A stretch of DNA of 40,742 nt from assembly GCA_963533935.1 (NCBI GenBank), contig CAUSQL010000011.1, positions 1-40,742 of the forward strand, written 5' to 3'. The translations under genes were made by a program, and so were the position numbers. Numbering within the stretch: the first letter of the stretch is position 1; each line of letters begins with the position of its first letter. Positions 7,141 through 15,760 of the stretch are shown piece by piece. Source of the stretch: CAUSKK01 sp963533935. GTDB taxonomy: Bacteria; Pseudomonadota; Gammaproteobacteria; Cardiobacteriales; Cardiobacteriaceae. Under the pieces are notes generated by a model. It saw nothing but the letters and a program-made list of their open reading frames with translations. It was not told the origin of the DNA and did no database searches.

Positions 7141-10100
7141 ATGAAAAAAACATTTATACGCCATTCTTTAATTGTGGCATTAGGTTTAGGTTTATCCCAG
7201 TGGGCCGGTGCCTTAGGCCTAGGGCCCATACAATTAGCCCCAGGCACCTATTTAGGGCACCCCATTCGCGCCACCATTCGCGTGGACGGCCTCAACGCGG
7301 CCAATGCGGCTAAGACCGTGGTCAAGCTAGCCGACCAGGAAGCCTACGCCACCCGCGGTGTGGCCTTCAGCCCCAGCCACCAGCAGCTGCGCTTTAACCT
7401 GCGCAAGGCCGGCAAGGGCTATGTCATCGACGTGCGCAGCGTGGGCGGCATTTCCGACCCGCTGGTGAACTTCATCGTTACCGCTCGCAATGGTGACAAT
7501 GTGATTACCCGGGAATATTCCGTATTCCTGGACCCGGAAGTTAAGCCCATGGCCGGCGGTAACTCCCGCACGCCCACCCAGAATTTCAATCGGCCGGCGC
7601 CGCCACCCGTCCAGCAGGCCCAGGGCCAAACGCCCGCCGTGCCCGCTCTACCTCCGGCTGGCGGCCACAGCACCAAACGCATCTATCGCCAGGAACCAGA
7701 GAGCATGCGCGGTGATGGCAAAGGTCGCCTGCGCCAGCGGGACCAGAGAGACCAGCGGCAACCGCCCCAGGCTCAAGGTCAGCAACCGGTTCAACCGGGC
7801 CAGCCACCCGCCCAACAGCCCCAGCCACCGGTACAACCGAACGCCAATGCGGGCGGCGCCGTTAATCCGGCCAATTTGCAGGGCAATGTCTACCGGGTGG
7901 GTCAGGGCGATACCCTATATTCCATCGCCAATGCCTTTAAACCGGCGGGCGCGAGCACACAACAAATGATTGCGGCCATTAAACGGAACAATCCCGATGC
8001 CTTCTACCGGGGAAAATTGCGCGCCAACGCCCAATTAACTATCCCTGGCGAGGTTGGCGCATACCCAAAGTCTGAGGCGTCCAGTGAACAAAGGACGCAG
8101 AAGCTAAGGAAAAGGAAGAAAGTTGCGTCCGCCAGAAGACAGCGCAGTGCCGTTAATCCCGACAATTACGGTTACACCATTGAAGATAATTCCGCTGCCA
8201 GTGGTAGCCCAGTGCCCCCGGCACCGACGGCTCCCAGTCGGCCCGCCGCGGAAGAACCCAACCTTAAACAGGGTCTGGGCCTAGGGGCCGCCCTATCCGA
8301 GCAGCCCAGCACTACCGCAGTGGCCGAGGCTAATGGCGCCGGCAGTAATGTGAGCGGTAGCGTGCCCCCCAATGAGCAATTGGCGCAAACGGGCACACCA
8401 CCGGCCACCAGTCAGCCGGTGCCTACGCCCGTATTAAGTCAGGAAGCCGCCCTATCTGACAATGGCCAGCAGGGCACTAGCACGCCGGGTGATTTTCCGG
8501 AACAGCCGGTGGCAACTGCCCTTGGCCAACCGGGAGCGGGTGGCACACCAGACACCACTGGAGCAGCCGGCCAAATGCCGGGCCAATCGCCCATGCCGGG
8601 AACGCCCGGTGATACGGCCGCCGGCCAGCCTGGAGTAACGGGCGAAGCTGATGCCGGCCAACATGGCGTAACCGCTGGAACGGAGCAAACTCCTCCTCCT
8701 GCCGACCCAAGTCCCACGGTACAGTTAAGTCCGCCAGAGGAGGGTAAAGACAATATTACGGTGGTCGAGGAGCGGAATCCGGAAGAGGCGCAAAAACCGA
8801 ACGAAACGCCAGCGGCTAATGTGGACCCCAATGCCAAGGCTACGGAAGCGCCCGCGGAGCCTAACGCTAAGCCCAGCGAAACGGCTGCTGAGCCCGGCGC
8901 AACCACAAAACCTGAGGAAGCCAACGCGGATGTGAAGCCCAGTGAAACGCCAGCGGACCTCAATAAGCCGGACGATGTGGCAGCCTCCACCCCAAGCGTT
9001 ACGCCAGCCACAGAGCCCGATGCGACAGCCACCGCAGAAGCCAAGCCTGAAGAAAATAATGGCGAGCCCAAGCCCACTGACCCGAACGCGGATCCCAATA
9101 AGCCAGTGGTAGATGAGGCCGAAGCCACCAAGCAGGCCGAAGCCACTGCCGAGGCTAAGCCAGAAGATGCCAAAGTGGAAGCGACGGCAGAAGCTAGTCC
9201 TGAAGCGACTCCGGGGGAACCAACTGCCCAGCCGGTGGCGGAGCAGACCGAACAGCCAGTTGCTGACCAGCAGCAGGGTGCCGTTGATGCCAATGCCGGT
9301 GAACAGGGCAGCCTATTGGGTGAGGATTCACCGCTGTGGGTGCTAATTGCTATGGGCCTAGCCGCCTTTATCGTCATTGGCGCAATGATTTACTGGATTA
9401 TTAACCGCCGCAAGGCCAAGGAATACCAGGAAGAACCCGTCGAAGAGATGAGTGCCAAGGAAATGGAACAAATCATGAGCCAGATTGATGCCGCTGAGGA
9501 TAAGGGCGACCATGTTTCCCAGGTGCGCACGGTGGACAACGGGGATAAATCGGGAAAAGACCAGGGGCAAGGCGCTGAGGCTGATTTCTTCGCCGAAAAT
9601 GCCCCCAAGCCCAAATCAGAGGCCCCGGGAAATAGTGCTGCCAGCGATGACGTTAATCTTGATGACTTCTTTAAAGACAGCAAGAACGGAGCTAAAGCAG
9701 AGCCTAATCCATTCCAGGACATGCCCCAGACGGCTCCCAGCCCGGAACGGGCGCCGGAGACCCTAGCGGACAAGGAACGGCAGGTTAATAACAGCGTGTT
9801 GGACGATTTCTTTAAGTCCAAGCCGGAAGCTGAAGTTAAGTCCACGGTTCGGGATTTCCCGGAATCGGAGACGCTAAAGGCGGAAGTTAAGGCAGAAACC
9901 AGGGCCAATGACCTTAATTCCATTGACTTCGGCGACCTGGACGAGCCGGCGAAGCCGGCAGCAAAACCAGCCACCAAATCTGACGCCATGTCCTTCGATA
10001 AGGTGGACTTTGGCGCCCTGGACGAACCAGCGAAGCCAGCGGCCGGAGTTAAGTCAGATGACAACTCCAGCGTGGACTTTACTCTGGACGACGCCGACAA

Positions 10101-10293
10101 GGCGGCACCGGCAGCTAGTGGCGCCGTGGACTACGAGGCCTTTGACATCAACTTGGATTTGGCCGGCGCGCTCATTGAGGGCGGCAGCGGTGAACAAATG
10201 CGTTCGGCGCTGGAGGAAGTCCTGGCCAAAGGTCTACCGGACCAGAAGGTCATCGCCCAGGACCTGTTAAACAAACTGGACGGCCGTGCCTAG
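7141..10293 (+). CDS. fimV: FimV-like peptidoglycan-binding inner-membrane hub protein
   Basis: 1050 residues. N-terminal signal (about 1-25), a conserved FimV N-terminal domain (LGLGPIQLAP...HPIRATI, about 25-130), then a LysM domain at about 250-305 (VYRVGQGDTLYSIA). A long Pro/Ala/Thr/Glu-rich stretch of low complexity follows (about 340-725). One transmembrane helix lies near 731-752, with the cytoplasmic part after it acidic and carrying repeated (L/F)DDFFK and FGxLDEPAKPA motifs. The last 50 residues match the FimV C-terminal domain (DINLDLAGALIEGG...QDLLNKLDG). In Pseudomonas and Neisseria relatives FimV/TspA organises type IV pilus function, twitching and polar signalling. Overlaps truA by 8 nt. 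Confidence 0.93.
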   Translation: MKKTFIRHSLIVALGLGLSQWAGALGLGPIQLAPGTYLGHPIRATIRVDGLNAANAAKTVVKLADQEAYATRGVAFSPSHQQLRFNLRKAGKGYVIDVRSVGGISDPLVNFIVTARNGDNVITREYSVFLDPEVKPMAGGNSRTPTQNFNRPAPPPVQQAQGQTPAVPALPPAGGHSTKRIYRQEPESMRGDGKGRLRQRDQRDQRQPPQAQGQQPVQPGQPPAQQPQPPVQPNANAGGAVNPANLQGNVYRVGQGDTLYSIANAFKPAGASTQQMIAAIKRNNPDAFYRGKLRANAQLTIPGEVGAYPKSEASSEQRTQKLRKRKKVASARRQRSAVNPDNYGYTIEDNSAASGSPVPPAPTAPSRPAAEEPNLKQGLGLGAALSEQPSTTAVAEANGAGSNVSGSVPPNEQLAQTGTPPATSQPVPTPVLSQEAALSDNGQQGTSTPGDFPEQPVATALGQPGAGGTPDTTGAAGQMPGQSPMPGTPGDTAAGQPGVTGEADAGQHGVTAGTEQTPPPADPSPTVQLSPPEEGKDNITVVEERNPEEAQKPNETPAANVDPNAKATEAPAEPNAKPSETAAEPGATTKPEEANADVKPSETPADLNKPDDVAASTPSVTPATEPDATATAEAKPEENNGEPKPTDPNADPNKPVVDEAEATKQAEATAEAKPEDAKVEATAEASPEATPGEPTAQPVAEQTEQPVADQQQGAVDANAGEQGSLLGEDSPLWVLIAMGLAAFIVIGAMIYWIINRRKAKEYQEEPVEEMSAKEMEQIMSQIDAAEDKGDHVSQVRTVDNGDKSGKDQGQGAEADFFAENAPKPKSEAPGNSAASDDVNLDDFFKDSKNGAKAEPNPFQDMPQTAPSPERAPETLADKERQVNNSVLDDFFKSKPEAEVKSTVRDFPESETLKAEVKAETRANDLNSIDFGDLDEPAKPAAKPATKSDAMSFDKVDFGALDEPAKPAAGVKSDDNSSVDFTLDDADKAAPAASGAVDYEAFDINLDLAGALIEGGSGEQMRSALEEVLAKGLPDQKVIAQDLLNKLDGRA

Positions 10294-11095
10294 GGAAGTC
10301 AGCCATGAAGCCACGCGCTTCATGGCCAGTCTGGAATACGACGGCACAAACTACGCAGGTTGGCAACGCCAACCTGTTTTTGCATCTACGGTGCAGGAAC
10401 AGGTGGAGCGGGCCTTTTCCGCCGTTGCCGCCGAGGCCATCAGCGTTACCTGCTCCGGCCGCACCGACGCCGGCGTGCACGGTCTACGGCAAGTTATTCA
10501 CTTCGACAGCCGGGCCCGCCGCAGCAATTTCGCCTGGCTGGCCGGCGTTAATCACCATTTGCCGCGGGACATACGCCTGAACTGGCTGAGCGAGACCAGC
10601 GGCGACTTTCACGCCCGCCATTCGGCCGTTGAACGCCATTACCGCTACCTGATTAAGACCGACGGCATTCACTCGGCCCTGTGGCGCGACCGGGCCTTAA
10701 CCCACTACAAACCTTTAGACATGGAAAAGATGGAGCGGGCCTCCCGCTGCCTGCTGGGGGAACGGGACTTCAGCGCCTTCCGCAGCGCCGAATGCCAGGC
10801 GGCCAGCCCGGTGCGCTTTCTCCGCGCCGTTGAATTTCGCCGCAAGGACTGCTGGCTGGCGGTGGACTTCTACGGCAATGCCTTTCTGCACCACATGATT
10901 AGAAACCTCATCGGCTCGCTGCTGATGGTGGGCGACGGCCGCCGGCCGGTGGCATGGCTGGCGGAGGTGCTGGAGGGCCGCCAGCGCAAATTGGCTGGGC
11001 CGACGGCGCCGGCGCGGGGCCTGTATTTTTACGGCCCTTCCTATCCGAAACGCTTTCCCACCGTGCCGCCGGCGGTGGAATTTTTTTCCATCTGA
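10286..11095 (+). CDS. truA: tRNA pseudouridine(38-40) synthase
   Basis: 269 residues from the GTG at 10286, overlapping the fimV stop; an in-frame ATG at 10322 (MASLEYDG) is an alternative start. TruA converts U38-U40 in tRNA anticodon stems to pseudouridine. Motifs: EYDGTNYAGWQRQ, the catalytic loop CSGRTDAGVH with Asp61, and FHARHSAVERHYRY, FLHHMIRNLIG and PTAPARGLYF near the C-terminus. The fimV-truA order is common in gammaproteobacteria. Confidence 0.95.
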   Translation: MPREVSHEATRFMASLEYDGTNYAGWQRQPVFASTVQEQVERAFSAVAAEAISVTCSGRTDAGVHGLRQVIHFDSRARRSNFAWLAGVNHHLPRDIRLNWLSETSGDFHARHSAVERHYRYLIKTDGIHSALWRDRALTHYKPLDMEKMERASRCLLGERDFSAFRSAECQAASPVRFLRAVEFRRKDCWLAVDFYGNAFLHHMIRNLIGSLLMVGDGRRPVAWLAEVLEGRQRKLAGPTAPARGLYFYGPSYPKRFPTVPPAVEFFSI

Positions 11096-11097
11096 TT

Positions 11098-11778
11098 ATG
11101 CGTGCCACCTATTTAATTGCCGACCTGCATTTGAGCGAACGGCGGCCGGACATCAGCGCCGCCCTAGAAAATTTTCTCGGCCGCATCGCCGCGGCTCGGG
11201 AGCTCTACATTCTCGGCGACCTCTTCGATTACTACCTGGGCGACGACCTGATGACGCCCTTTCAGGAGAAAATCCGCCAGCTGCTGGCCCGCCAGCCCTT
11301 TCCCGTCTACGTCATGAGTGGCAATCGGGATTTTCTCCTGGGGCCAGCCTTTGCCCGCGGCGCGATTCAGCTGATTGGCGACCGGCTCCAGCGGGGCCCA
11401 GTGCTGCTGGAACACGGCGACCTGCTGTGCACCGACGACCGGGGCTACCAGCGGCTGCGGCGGCTATTGCGCTGGCGCTGGCTGCAAGGACTGTACTTCG
11501 CTCTGCCGCGCCGCCTTAAGGAGTGGCTGGCGGCCAAGCTGCGCCGCCAGAGCCGGGGCAAGAGTGCGCGGCTGACCGATGTGAATGAGGGTGAAGCGGA
11601 ACGGGTCATGGCCGCCCAGGGGGTAACGGTGCTAATTCACGGCCACACCCACCGGCCGGGCATGCACGAAAACCGGGCGGGGCGCCGCTGGGTGCTGGGC
11701 GACTGGCAACCTTACGGAATGGTAATGTCGTGCTATGATTGGCAGGATTTCCAACTGATTAACTCGGAGAGCTTATGA
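11098..11778 (+). CDS. lpxH: UDP-2,3-diacylglucosamine diphosphatase (lipid A synthesis)
   Basis: 226 residues from the ATG at 11098, two bases after the truA stop; an upstream extension would lie inside truA. The calcineurin-like metallophosphoesterase motifs are all present: IADLHLS (Asp9, His11), GDLFDYYLGDD, SGNRDFLLG, LEHGDLLCTDD and HGHTHRPG. LpxH cleaves UDP-2,3-diacylglucosamine to lipid X and UMP at the inner membrane, so the cell makes lipid A. The next gene starts inside its stop codon (ATGA), indicating translational coupling. Confidence 0.95.
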   Translation: MRATYLIADLHLSERRPDISAALENFLGRIAAARELYILGDLFDYYLGDDLMTPFQEKIRQLLARQPFPVYVMSGNRDFLLGPAFARGAIQLIGDRLQRGPVLLEHGDLLCTDDRGYQRLRRLLRWRWLQGLYFALPRRLKEWLAAKLRRQSRGKSARLTDVNEGEAERVMAAQGVTVLIHGHTHRPGMHENRAGRRWVLGDWQPYGMVMSCYDWQDFQLINSESL

Positions 11779-12245
11779 AAGATACTTGCGCCAGTGTCAT
11801 GGGGCCGGTGCCGACGGTGCTACACCCGGAAACCACCCTGGACGAAGCCATTAAAAGCCTACGGAAGGAAAAGCTGCGCTATATGCCGGTGGTGGACAGC
11901 AACGGCGTGCTTGTGGGGGTATTTTCCGCCCTGCGCATCATGGCGAACCTACTGCCGGCGGTGATGCACATGCACATGGGCAAAATTCCCCAGGATTTGA
12001 ACTTCATGCACAGTAGCCTGGAGGAGTTTCAGCAGCGCTACAGGGAAATGGCCCAGCGGCCCATCGGCGACTTCATCGTCATCAAGAACATCACCTACGT
12101 TTACCCGGACACTTCGCTGATGGAAGTGGTGAATCTAATCCACAAACATCAGTCGCGCATCTTCATCTGCGAACGGAACAGCAATAAGCTCATCGGTTTA
12201 ATTTCCATCGACCATCTGCTGGGTCAAATCATCGGAGCACAATAA
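11775..12245 (+). CDS. Stand-alone CBS-domain protein
   Basis: 156 residues with two CBS motifs, residues about 1-60 (VMGPVPTVLHPETTLDEAI...MPVVDSNGVLVGVFS) and about 95-155 (YPDTSLMEVVNLI...LIGLISIDHLLG), joined by a Met/His-rich linker. CBS pairs bind adenosine nucleotides and gate partner proteins. Coupled by 4- and 1-nt overlaps to lpxH upstream and the transporter downstream. A regulatory subunit for the transporter is therefore the likeliest role (inference). Confidence 0.8.
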   Translation: MKDTCASVMGPVPTVLHPETTLDEAIKSLRKEKLRYMPVVDSNGVLVGVFSALRIMANLLPAVMHMHMGKIPQDLNFMHSSLEEFQQRYREMAQRPIGDFIVIKNITYVYPDTSLMEVVNLIHKHQSRIFICERNSNKLIGLISIDHLLGQIIGAQ

Positions 12246-13564
12246 TGGAATCTATCGAAGCCTCAAGTGGGGCCATGTGGCTGTCCGCCATCATTCTGGT
12301 GGTGGTTTACGGCTTTCTCATCAGTGAAAAGATTAACCGGGCCATAATCGCCATTCTCGGCGCCGGCCTAATGATTTTCTGCGGGCTGTTGAACCAGGAG
12401 CAGGCCTTCCGCACCGTGGATTTCAACACCCTGTGGCTGCTCATCGGCATGATGATGATGGTGTCGATTACGGCGAAGACCGGCGTCTTCCAGTATGTGG
12501 CCATTAAATCGGCGAAATGGGTGAAGGCCAGCCCCATCGGCATACTCATCATGCTGACGGTCATCACCGCCACCTTTTCGGCCCTGCTCGATAACGTAAC
12601 CACAGTGCTGCTGATTACGCCGGTAACCCTGCTAATCACGGAACAGCTGGGCATTAAGGCCTTCCCCTACTTCTTCGCCACCATTTTTGCCTCGAACATC
12701 GGCGGCACGGCGACGCTCATCGGCGACCCGCCGAACATCATCATCGGCTCCAAGGCCGGCTTGAGCTTCCTCGCCTTCATTAATCACCTGACGCCCATTG
12801 CCATCATCATCTTGCTGGCGGTGCTGCTGGTGCTCTTCATCTGCTGCGGCCGGTCGCTGAAAACCACCCCCGAGGCGCGGGAGAAAATCATGCGCTTCAA
12901 CGAGAACGAGGCCATCACCGACCGGGTTTTACTGAAGAAATGCCTAATCGTCTTCGCCCTGGTCATCGGTGGCTTTTTCATTGGCCACAGCTTGCACCTG
13001 GAACCGGGCACCGTGGCCCTGACCGGCGCCGCCCTGCTCATGCTGCTGGCCTACGGCAAGGATAATGCGGAGGGCCAGGCGGAGAAGGTGCACCACGCCT
13101 TCGGTGAGGTGGAATGGATTACCATCTTCTTCTTCATGGGCCTGTTCATCATCGTTGGCGCCGTGGAACACAGCGGTTTGCTGAAGGTGCTCGGCGATAA
13201 ATTAATGGCCGCCACCGCCGGCGACGTGCAGAAAATGGCCTTCCTGGTGCTGTGGGTGTCCGCCATTCTCTCTTCCTTCCTGGACAATATTCCCTTCGTG
13301 GCGACCATGATTCCGCTGCTGCAAAGTGCGGAAAGCCAGATGGCCGGCGTGAACTTCCAGCCGGTGTGGTGGGCCCTGGCCCTGGGCGCCTGCTTGGGCG
13401 GTAACGGCACGCTGATTGGTGCCAGTGCGAACCTGACCGTGGCCGGCTTTGCGGAAAAGGCCAAGCAGCCCATTACCATCGTGCAGTACACCAAGTACGC
13501 CTTCCCGCTGATGCTGCTGACGGTGGCGCTGGCGCATTTATACCTGTCCTGGCGCTATTTCTAA
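12245..13564 (+). CDS. ArsB/NhaD-type ion or anion transporter
   Basis: 439 residues, about 11-12 hydrophobic helices. The two half-repeats each carry the diagnostic motif of the ion-transporter superfamily: IGDPPNIIIGSKAGL in the first half and GGNGTLIGASANLTVAG in the second, with DNVTTVLLITPVT and FLDNIPFVATMIPLL before them. These occur in COG1055 proteins (ArsB, NhaD, P-protein, citrate carriers). The substrate (Na+/H+, arsenite, dicarboxylate) cannot be fixed; no ars genes are nearby. The start overlaps the CBS gene stop (TAATG). Confidence 0.85.
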   Translation: MESIEASSGAMWLSAIILVVVYGFLISEKINRAIIAILGAGLMIFCGLLNQEQAFRTVDFNTLWLLIGMMMMVSITAKTGVFQYVAIKSAKWVKASPIGILIMLTVITATFSALLDNVTTVLLITPVTLLITEQLGIKAFPYFFATIFASNIGGTATLIGDPPNIIIGSKAGLSFLAFINHLTPIAIIILLAVLLVLFICCGRSLKTTPEAREKIMRFNENEAITDRVLLKKCLIVFALVIGGFFIGHSLHLEPGTVALTGAALLMLLAYGKDNAEGQAEKVHHAFGEVEWITIFFFMGLFIIVGAVEHSGLLKVLGDKLMAATAGDVQKMAFLVLWVSAILSSFLDNIPFVATMIPLLQSAESQMAGVNFQPVWWALALGACLGGNGTLIGASANLTVAGFAEKAKQPITIVQYTKYAFPLMLLTVALAHLYLSWRYF

Positions 13565-13570
13565 ACGGAT

Positions 13571-13693
13571 TTAAACATACATAAGAAGCGCCCCGTTGTT
13601 TGTATAAACCTGATTTACAAGCAACGGGGCGCTTCCTCTGTATGTTTAAAAGCCTTATTAACATACAACCTAAGCGCCCGTATGTCGGTAAAT
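13571..13693. repeat. Intergenic inverted-repeat element 4
   Basis: Two overlapping hairpins after the transporter gene: AACATACATAAGAAGCGCCCC ... GGGGCGCTTCCTCTGTATGTT, then a second pair ending GCGCCCGTATGTCGGTAAA. With element 5 it fills most of the 400-nt gap 13565-13964 between two convergent genes. The part 13694-13811 between them shows nothing recognisable. Confidence 0.8.
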
Positions 13694-13811
13694 GGCCGTT
13701 TAATTCGCTATCGCATACTTATCTCTTACTGGTAATTACAACAGCTAAAGCGTCGTCTCTGCTTTATAAAGGGTGATTCTTTGTCTGCGTCTTCTATGCG
13801 TAATTAAAGCT

Positions 13812-13947
13812 CTAAATACATACAAGGGAAGCGCCCATCTGCTTGTAAAGCAGATGGGCGCCTGAGCCGCAGGCGAAGAACCGCCCGTCTGCTTGTAAAG
13901 CCAGGGCGCCTGAGCCGCAGGCGAAGAACCGCCCGGCCGCAGTAAAA
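13812..13947. repeat. Intergenic inverted-repeat element 5 with direct duplication
   Basis: Arm ATACATACAAGGGAAGCGCCC, then a hairpin around ATCTGCTTGTAAAGCAGAT, then a GGGCGCCTGAGCCGCAGGCG/AAGAACCGCCCG module present twice in direct repeat (about 13857-13892 and 13902-13934). It lies just past the 3' end of rsr. Confidence 0.75.
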
Positions 13948-13964
13948 ATTAAAAATCCCCGTAA

Positions 13965-15503
13965 TCAAGCACCCAAATCCACCGCCTCAATCAGCTGTAC
14001 CCAGTGGTCGGGGCCGCTGCTCTCCCGGTAGAAGTCCGCAATTACGTTGAAGACCTGGTCGGAAAAGCCGCCCACGTGCAGCACGTCCCGGTGCTCCCGG
14101 TTCTGCACCGTGCCGTAGGGTTGCAGGTCAATGCACACCAGCTTCGCCTGCGGGCAGCGTTTCTTCAGTATTTCCCACTGGCCCTGCAGGCTAGTCTTGC
14201 CGCCGCGGCCGAAGTCCGCCCAGCTCTCGTTGTCGGAAATCATGAGCAGCAAATCCACCGGCCGCTTCTCCCGGTTCAGCAGGGCCAGCGGCGCTGAACA
14301 GGCCGTGCCGCCGCCCTGAATGGCTGCCAGTTTGCCCGCGTTCTCCATGATGCTGGCGTTGGCGGCCAGCTTAACCGGCCGCACGTCGGTGTCGAAGGGC
14401 AGCACCTGAGCCCGGTGGTTGTGGCGCAGCACCGCCGCCGTCAGCAGCGCCGCCACGTCGATGCAGCGGGTGGAAGCAGTGGCACCGCGGCGGTGGCCAG
14501 TCAGCGGCCAGCTCATGGAACCGGACACGTCCGGGCACAGGTAAACCTTGCCCTCCAGGGCCGGCACGTTGGCCACGGCGATTTCCAGGGCCTGCTCAAG
14601 GGCGGCGCCGATGGCCCGCGGCAGTTCGCCGGTGGCCTGGAAGCTGGTCAGCAACTGATAGGGGAAGACCCGGGCGCGGCGAATTTCCTTCTCGTCCGCC
14701 AGCCGCTCGGCCACCCAGCGCACATTCTCCCAATCCTTAAAGACCCCGTGGCGGGCGAAGGTGTTCAGGCCCTGGCGCAGCTGCTGCCAGCTGCCGTTGC
14801 GGGCCAGCTCCGCCCACTGCTTCGTGTCCAACGGCAGATTGGTGAACATTTGGAAGGGCACGGCGGGCATGGGGCCACCGGCGCGGCGGTACCGTTCAAA
14901 GGCGCGGGTCAGCGGCGGTAACTGCTCCTCCTGATAGTCGCGGCCGATGAGCCAGCGGAACCACTGGGCCTGGGCCGGGTCCGCCGGCTTCGGGTGCATC
15001 ATTTTCACCAGGTCGGCCAGGCTCGGCGTTTGGCCGATGGCGGCGTTCAGTAATTGCCGTTCGCTGGCGTTGGTGAGCCATTGCTGAATCAGTTTCTTCG
15101 GCTGGCTACCGAAGGACTTGCGGCCGGTTTGGCCCGAGCGAATCAGCTGGGCGAAATTGCGCAGCATCTTGCCGTTGTCAATGATTAAGGGGAATAGCCG
15201 GGGCAGCAGCGGCGACCGGCGCGCAGTCAAAAGGGCCAGCAGCAGCGCCGGCATGTCCTTCATATAGCCCTTTTGGCGGCAGAACACGGCGGTTTTCGCG
15301 ATGAATTCATCGTCCAGCCCCTGGCAGAGGGCCTGCACCTGCTCCAGCTGCTCGCCGCCGCTGGCGTAGAAGGTGTCGTTGAGGCAGCCGGTGGCGGCCA
15401 GCTGGGCCAGCTGGGCCCGCGGATTGAGGGCGTAGGCGCGGCCGCCCGCCTCATTGGCCACGGTTTTATTTTTACGGGACGGGAAAAGGCTGAGATTGAC
15501 CAT
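13965..15503 (-). CDS. rsr: Ro60-family TROVE RNA-binding protein (Rsr)
   Basis: 512 residues from the ATG at 15503, chosen because AGGAG lies 6-10 nt upstream and the sequence then reads MVNLSLFPSRKNKT; the open frame continues upstream through RNA-gene sequence. Residues about 15-300 are the HEAT-like TROVE ring (NPRAQLAQLAATGCLNDTFY, with a following WLIGRD stretch). Residues about 318-500 are a von Willebrand A domain with an intact MIDAS, Asp325-x-Ser327-x-Ser329 (DVSGSMSW), and a later MISDNESW. Ro60 proteins bind misfolded RNAs in the ring and Y RNAs on its outer surface, and in bacteria work with PNPase and other RNases in RNA decay and stress survival. It is the only protein gene downstream of the sigma54 promoter and Y-RNA array at 15551-16050. 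Confidence 0.93.
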   Translation of the reverse strand: MVNLSLFPSRKNKTVANEAGGRAYALNPRAQLAQLAATGCLNDTFYASGGEQLEQVQALCQGLDDEFIAKTAVFCRQKGYMKDMPALLLALLTARRSPLLPRLFPLIIDNGKMLRNFAQLIRSGQTGRKSFGSQPKKLIQQWLTNASERQLLNAAIGQTPSLADLVKMMHPKPADPAQAQWFRWLIGRDYQEEQLPPLTRAFERYRRAGGPMPAVPFQMFTNLPLDTKQWAELARNGSWQQLRQGLNTFARHGVFKDWENVRWVAERLADEKEIRRARVFPYQLLTSFQATGELPRAIGAALEQALEIAVANVPALEGKVYLCPDVSGSMSWPLTGHRRGATASTRCIDVAALLTAAVLRHNHRAQVLPFDTDVRPVKLAANASIMENAGKLAAIQGGGTACSAPLALLNREKRPVDLLLMISDNESWADFGRGGKTSLQGQWEILKKRCPQAKLVCIDLQPYGTVQNREHRDVLHVGGFSDQVFNVIADFYRESSGPDHWVQLIEAVDLGA

Positions 15504-15517
15504 AGAAACTCCTAAAT

Positions 15518-15539
15518 AAAAAAGGGGGCCGTAGCCCCC
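15518..15539 (-). terminator. Intrinsic terminator between the Y-RNA array and rsr
   Basis: On the minus strand GGGGGC-TACG-GCCCCC is followed directly by six T residues: a 6-bp GC stem with a UACG (UNCG-type) tetraloop and a U tract. It ends 14 nt before the rsr ATG, just upstream of its AGGAG ribosome binding site. Any transcript from the sigma54 promoter must read through it to express rsr. The 3' arm CTACGGCCCCC can also pair with 15604-15594 (see findings). Confidence 0.85.
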
Positions 15540-15550
15540 GGTAACCCTGA

Positions 15551-15674
15551 CCCTAACTAGATGGCGAAGATGGCGCATTTTTCCCATTTAAACTACCGCC
15601 CCCCTGATTGGAGCGGACGGGACTCGAACCCGCATCACGAGCGTGAAAGGCTGTATTCTTCGCCGCATTTAGGG
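15551..15674 (-). ncRNA. YrlA-like Y RNA module 4 (permuted tRNA-Asp-like)
   Basis: Read on the minus strand. The terminal helix is CCCTAA (15674-15669) with TTAGGG (15556-15551) and, further in, GGCGAAGA (15664-15657) with TCTTCGCC (15570-15563). A T-arm follows, GCGGG-TTCGAGT-CCCGT (15633-15617), then CCGCTCC, a 7-nt loop AATCAGG, and GGGGCGG (15602-15596). The two 7-mers form an acceptor-like helix with one G-U pair. Next come TA and a D-arm, GTTT-AAATGGGAA-AAAT. From GAATAC onward the 5' part resembles tRNA-Asp, but the anticodon-like loop reads CTTTCAC, where tRNA-Asp has CTGTCAC. No CCA end and no conventional acceptor order, so it is not a working tRNA. CGAAG in the terminal helix recalls the Ro-binding strand of known Y RNAs. 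Confidence 0.75.
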
Positions 15675-15760
15675 CTGCGGTCGCCAACCTAAAACTAGAG
15701 TGCCGCAAGCGGCCCGCACTAGCATGTGGGAGATTCGCACTCCAGGCGCCCGAGGGCGCC
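15660..15760 (-). ncRNA. tRNA-like Y RNA module 3 (degenerate)
   Basis: Same order of parts as modules 1 and 4 but weaker. A T-arm-like hairpin GGAG-TGCGAAT-CTCC (15743-15729) comes first, then a closed stem AGTG...CCGC-TT-GCGG-CACT (15720-15699), then a D-like segment TAGTTTTAGGTTGGCGAC (15697-15680). Upstream is the strong hairpin GGCGCC-CTCG-GGCGCC (15760-15745). Downstream GCCCTAAATGCGGCG repeats, with two changes, GCCCTAAGTGGGGCG of module 2. Boundaries are approximate and overlap module 4. Confidence 0.5.

Noticed and set aside
8439..10100. Long minus-strand open frames inside fimV
   Set aside because: Ser/Gly/Ala-rich shadows of the low-complexity fimV repeats, with no start signal and no domain.
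15504..15587. N-terminal extension of Rsr to 15587
   Set aside because: It would translate through the terminator and module 4; the ATG at 15503 has a good AGGAG site.
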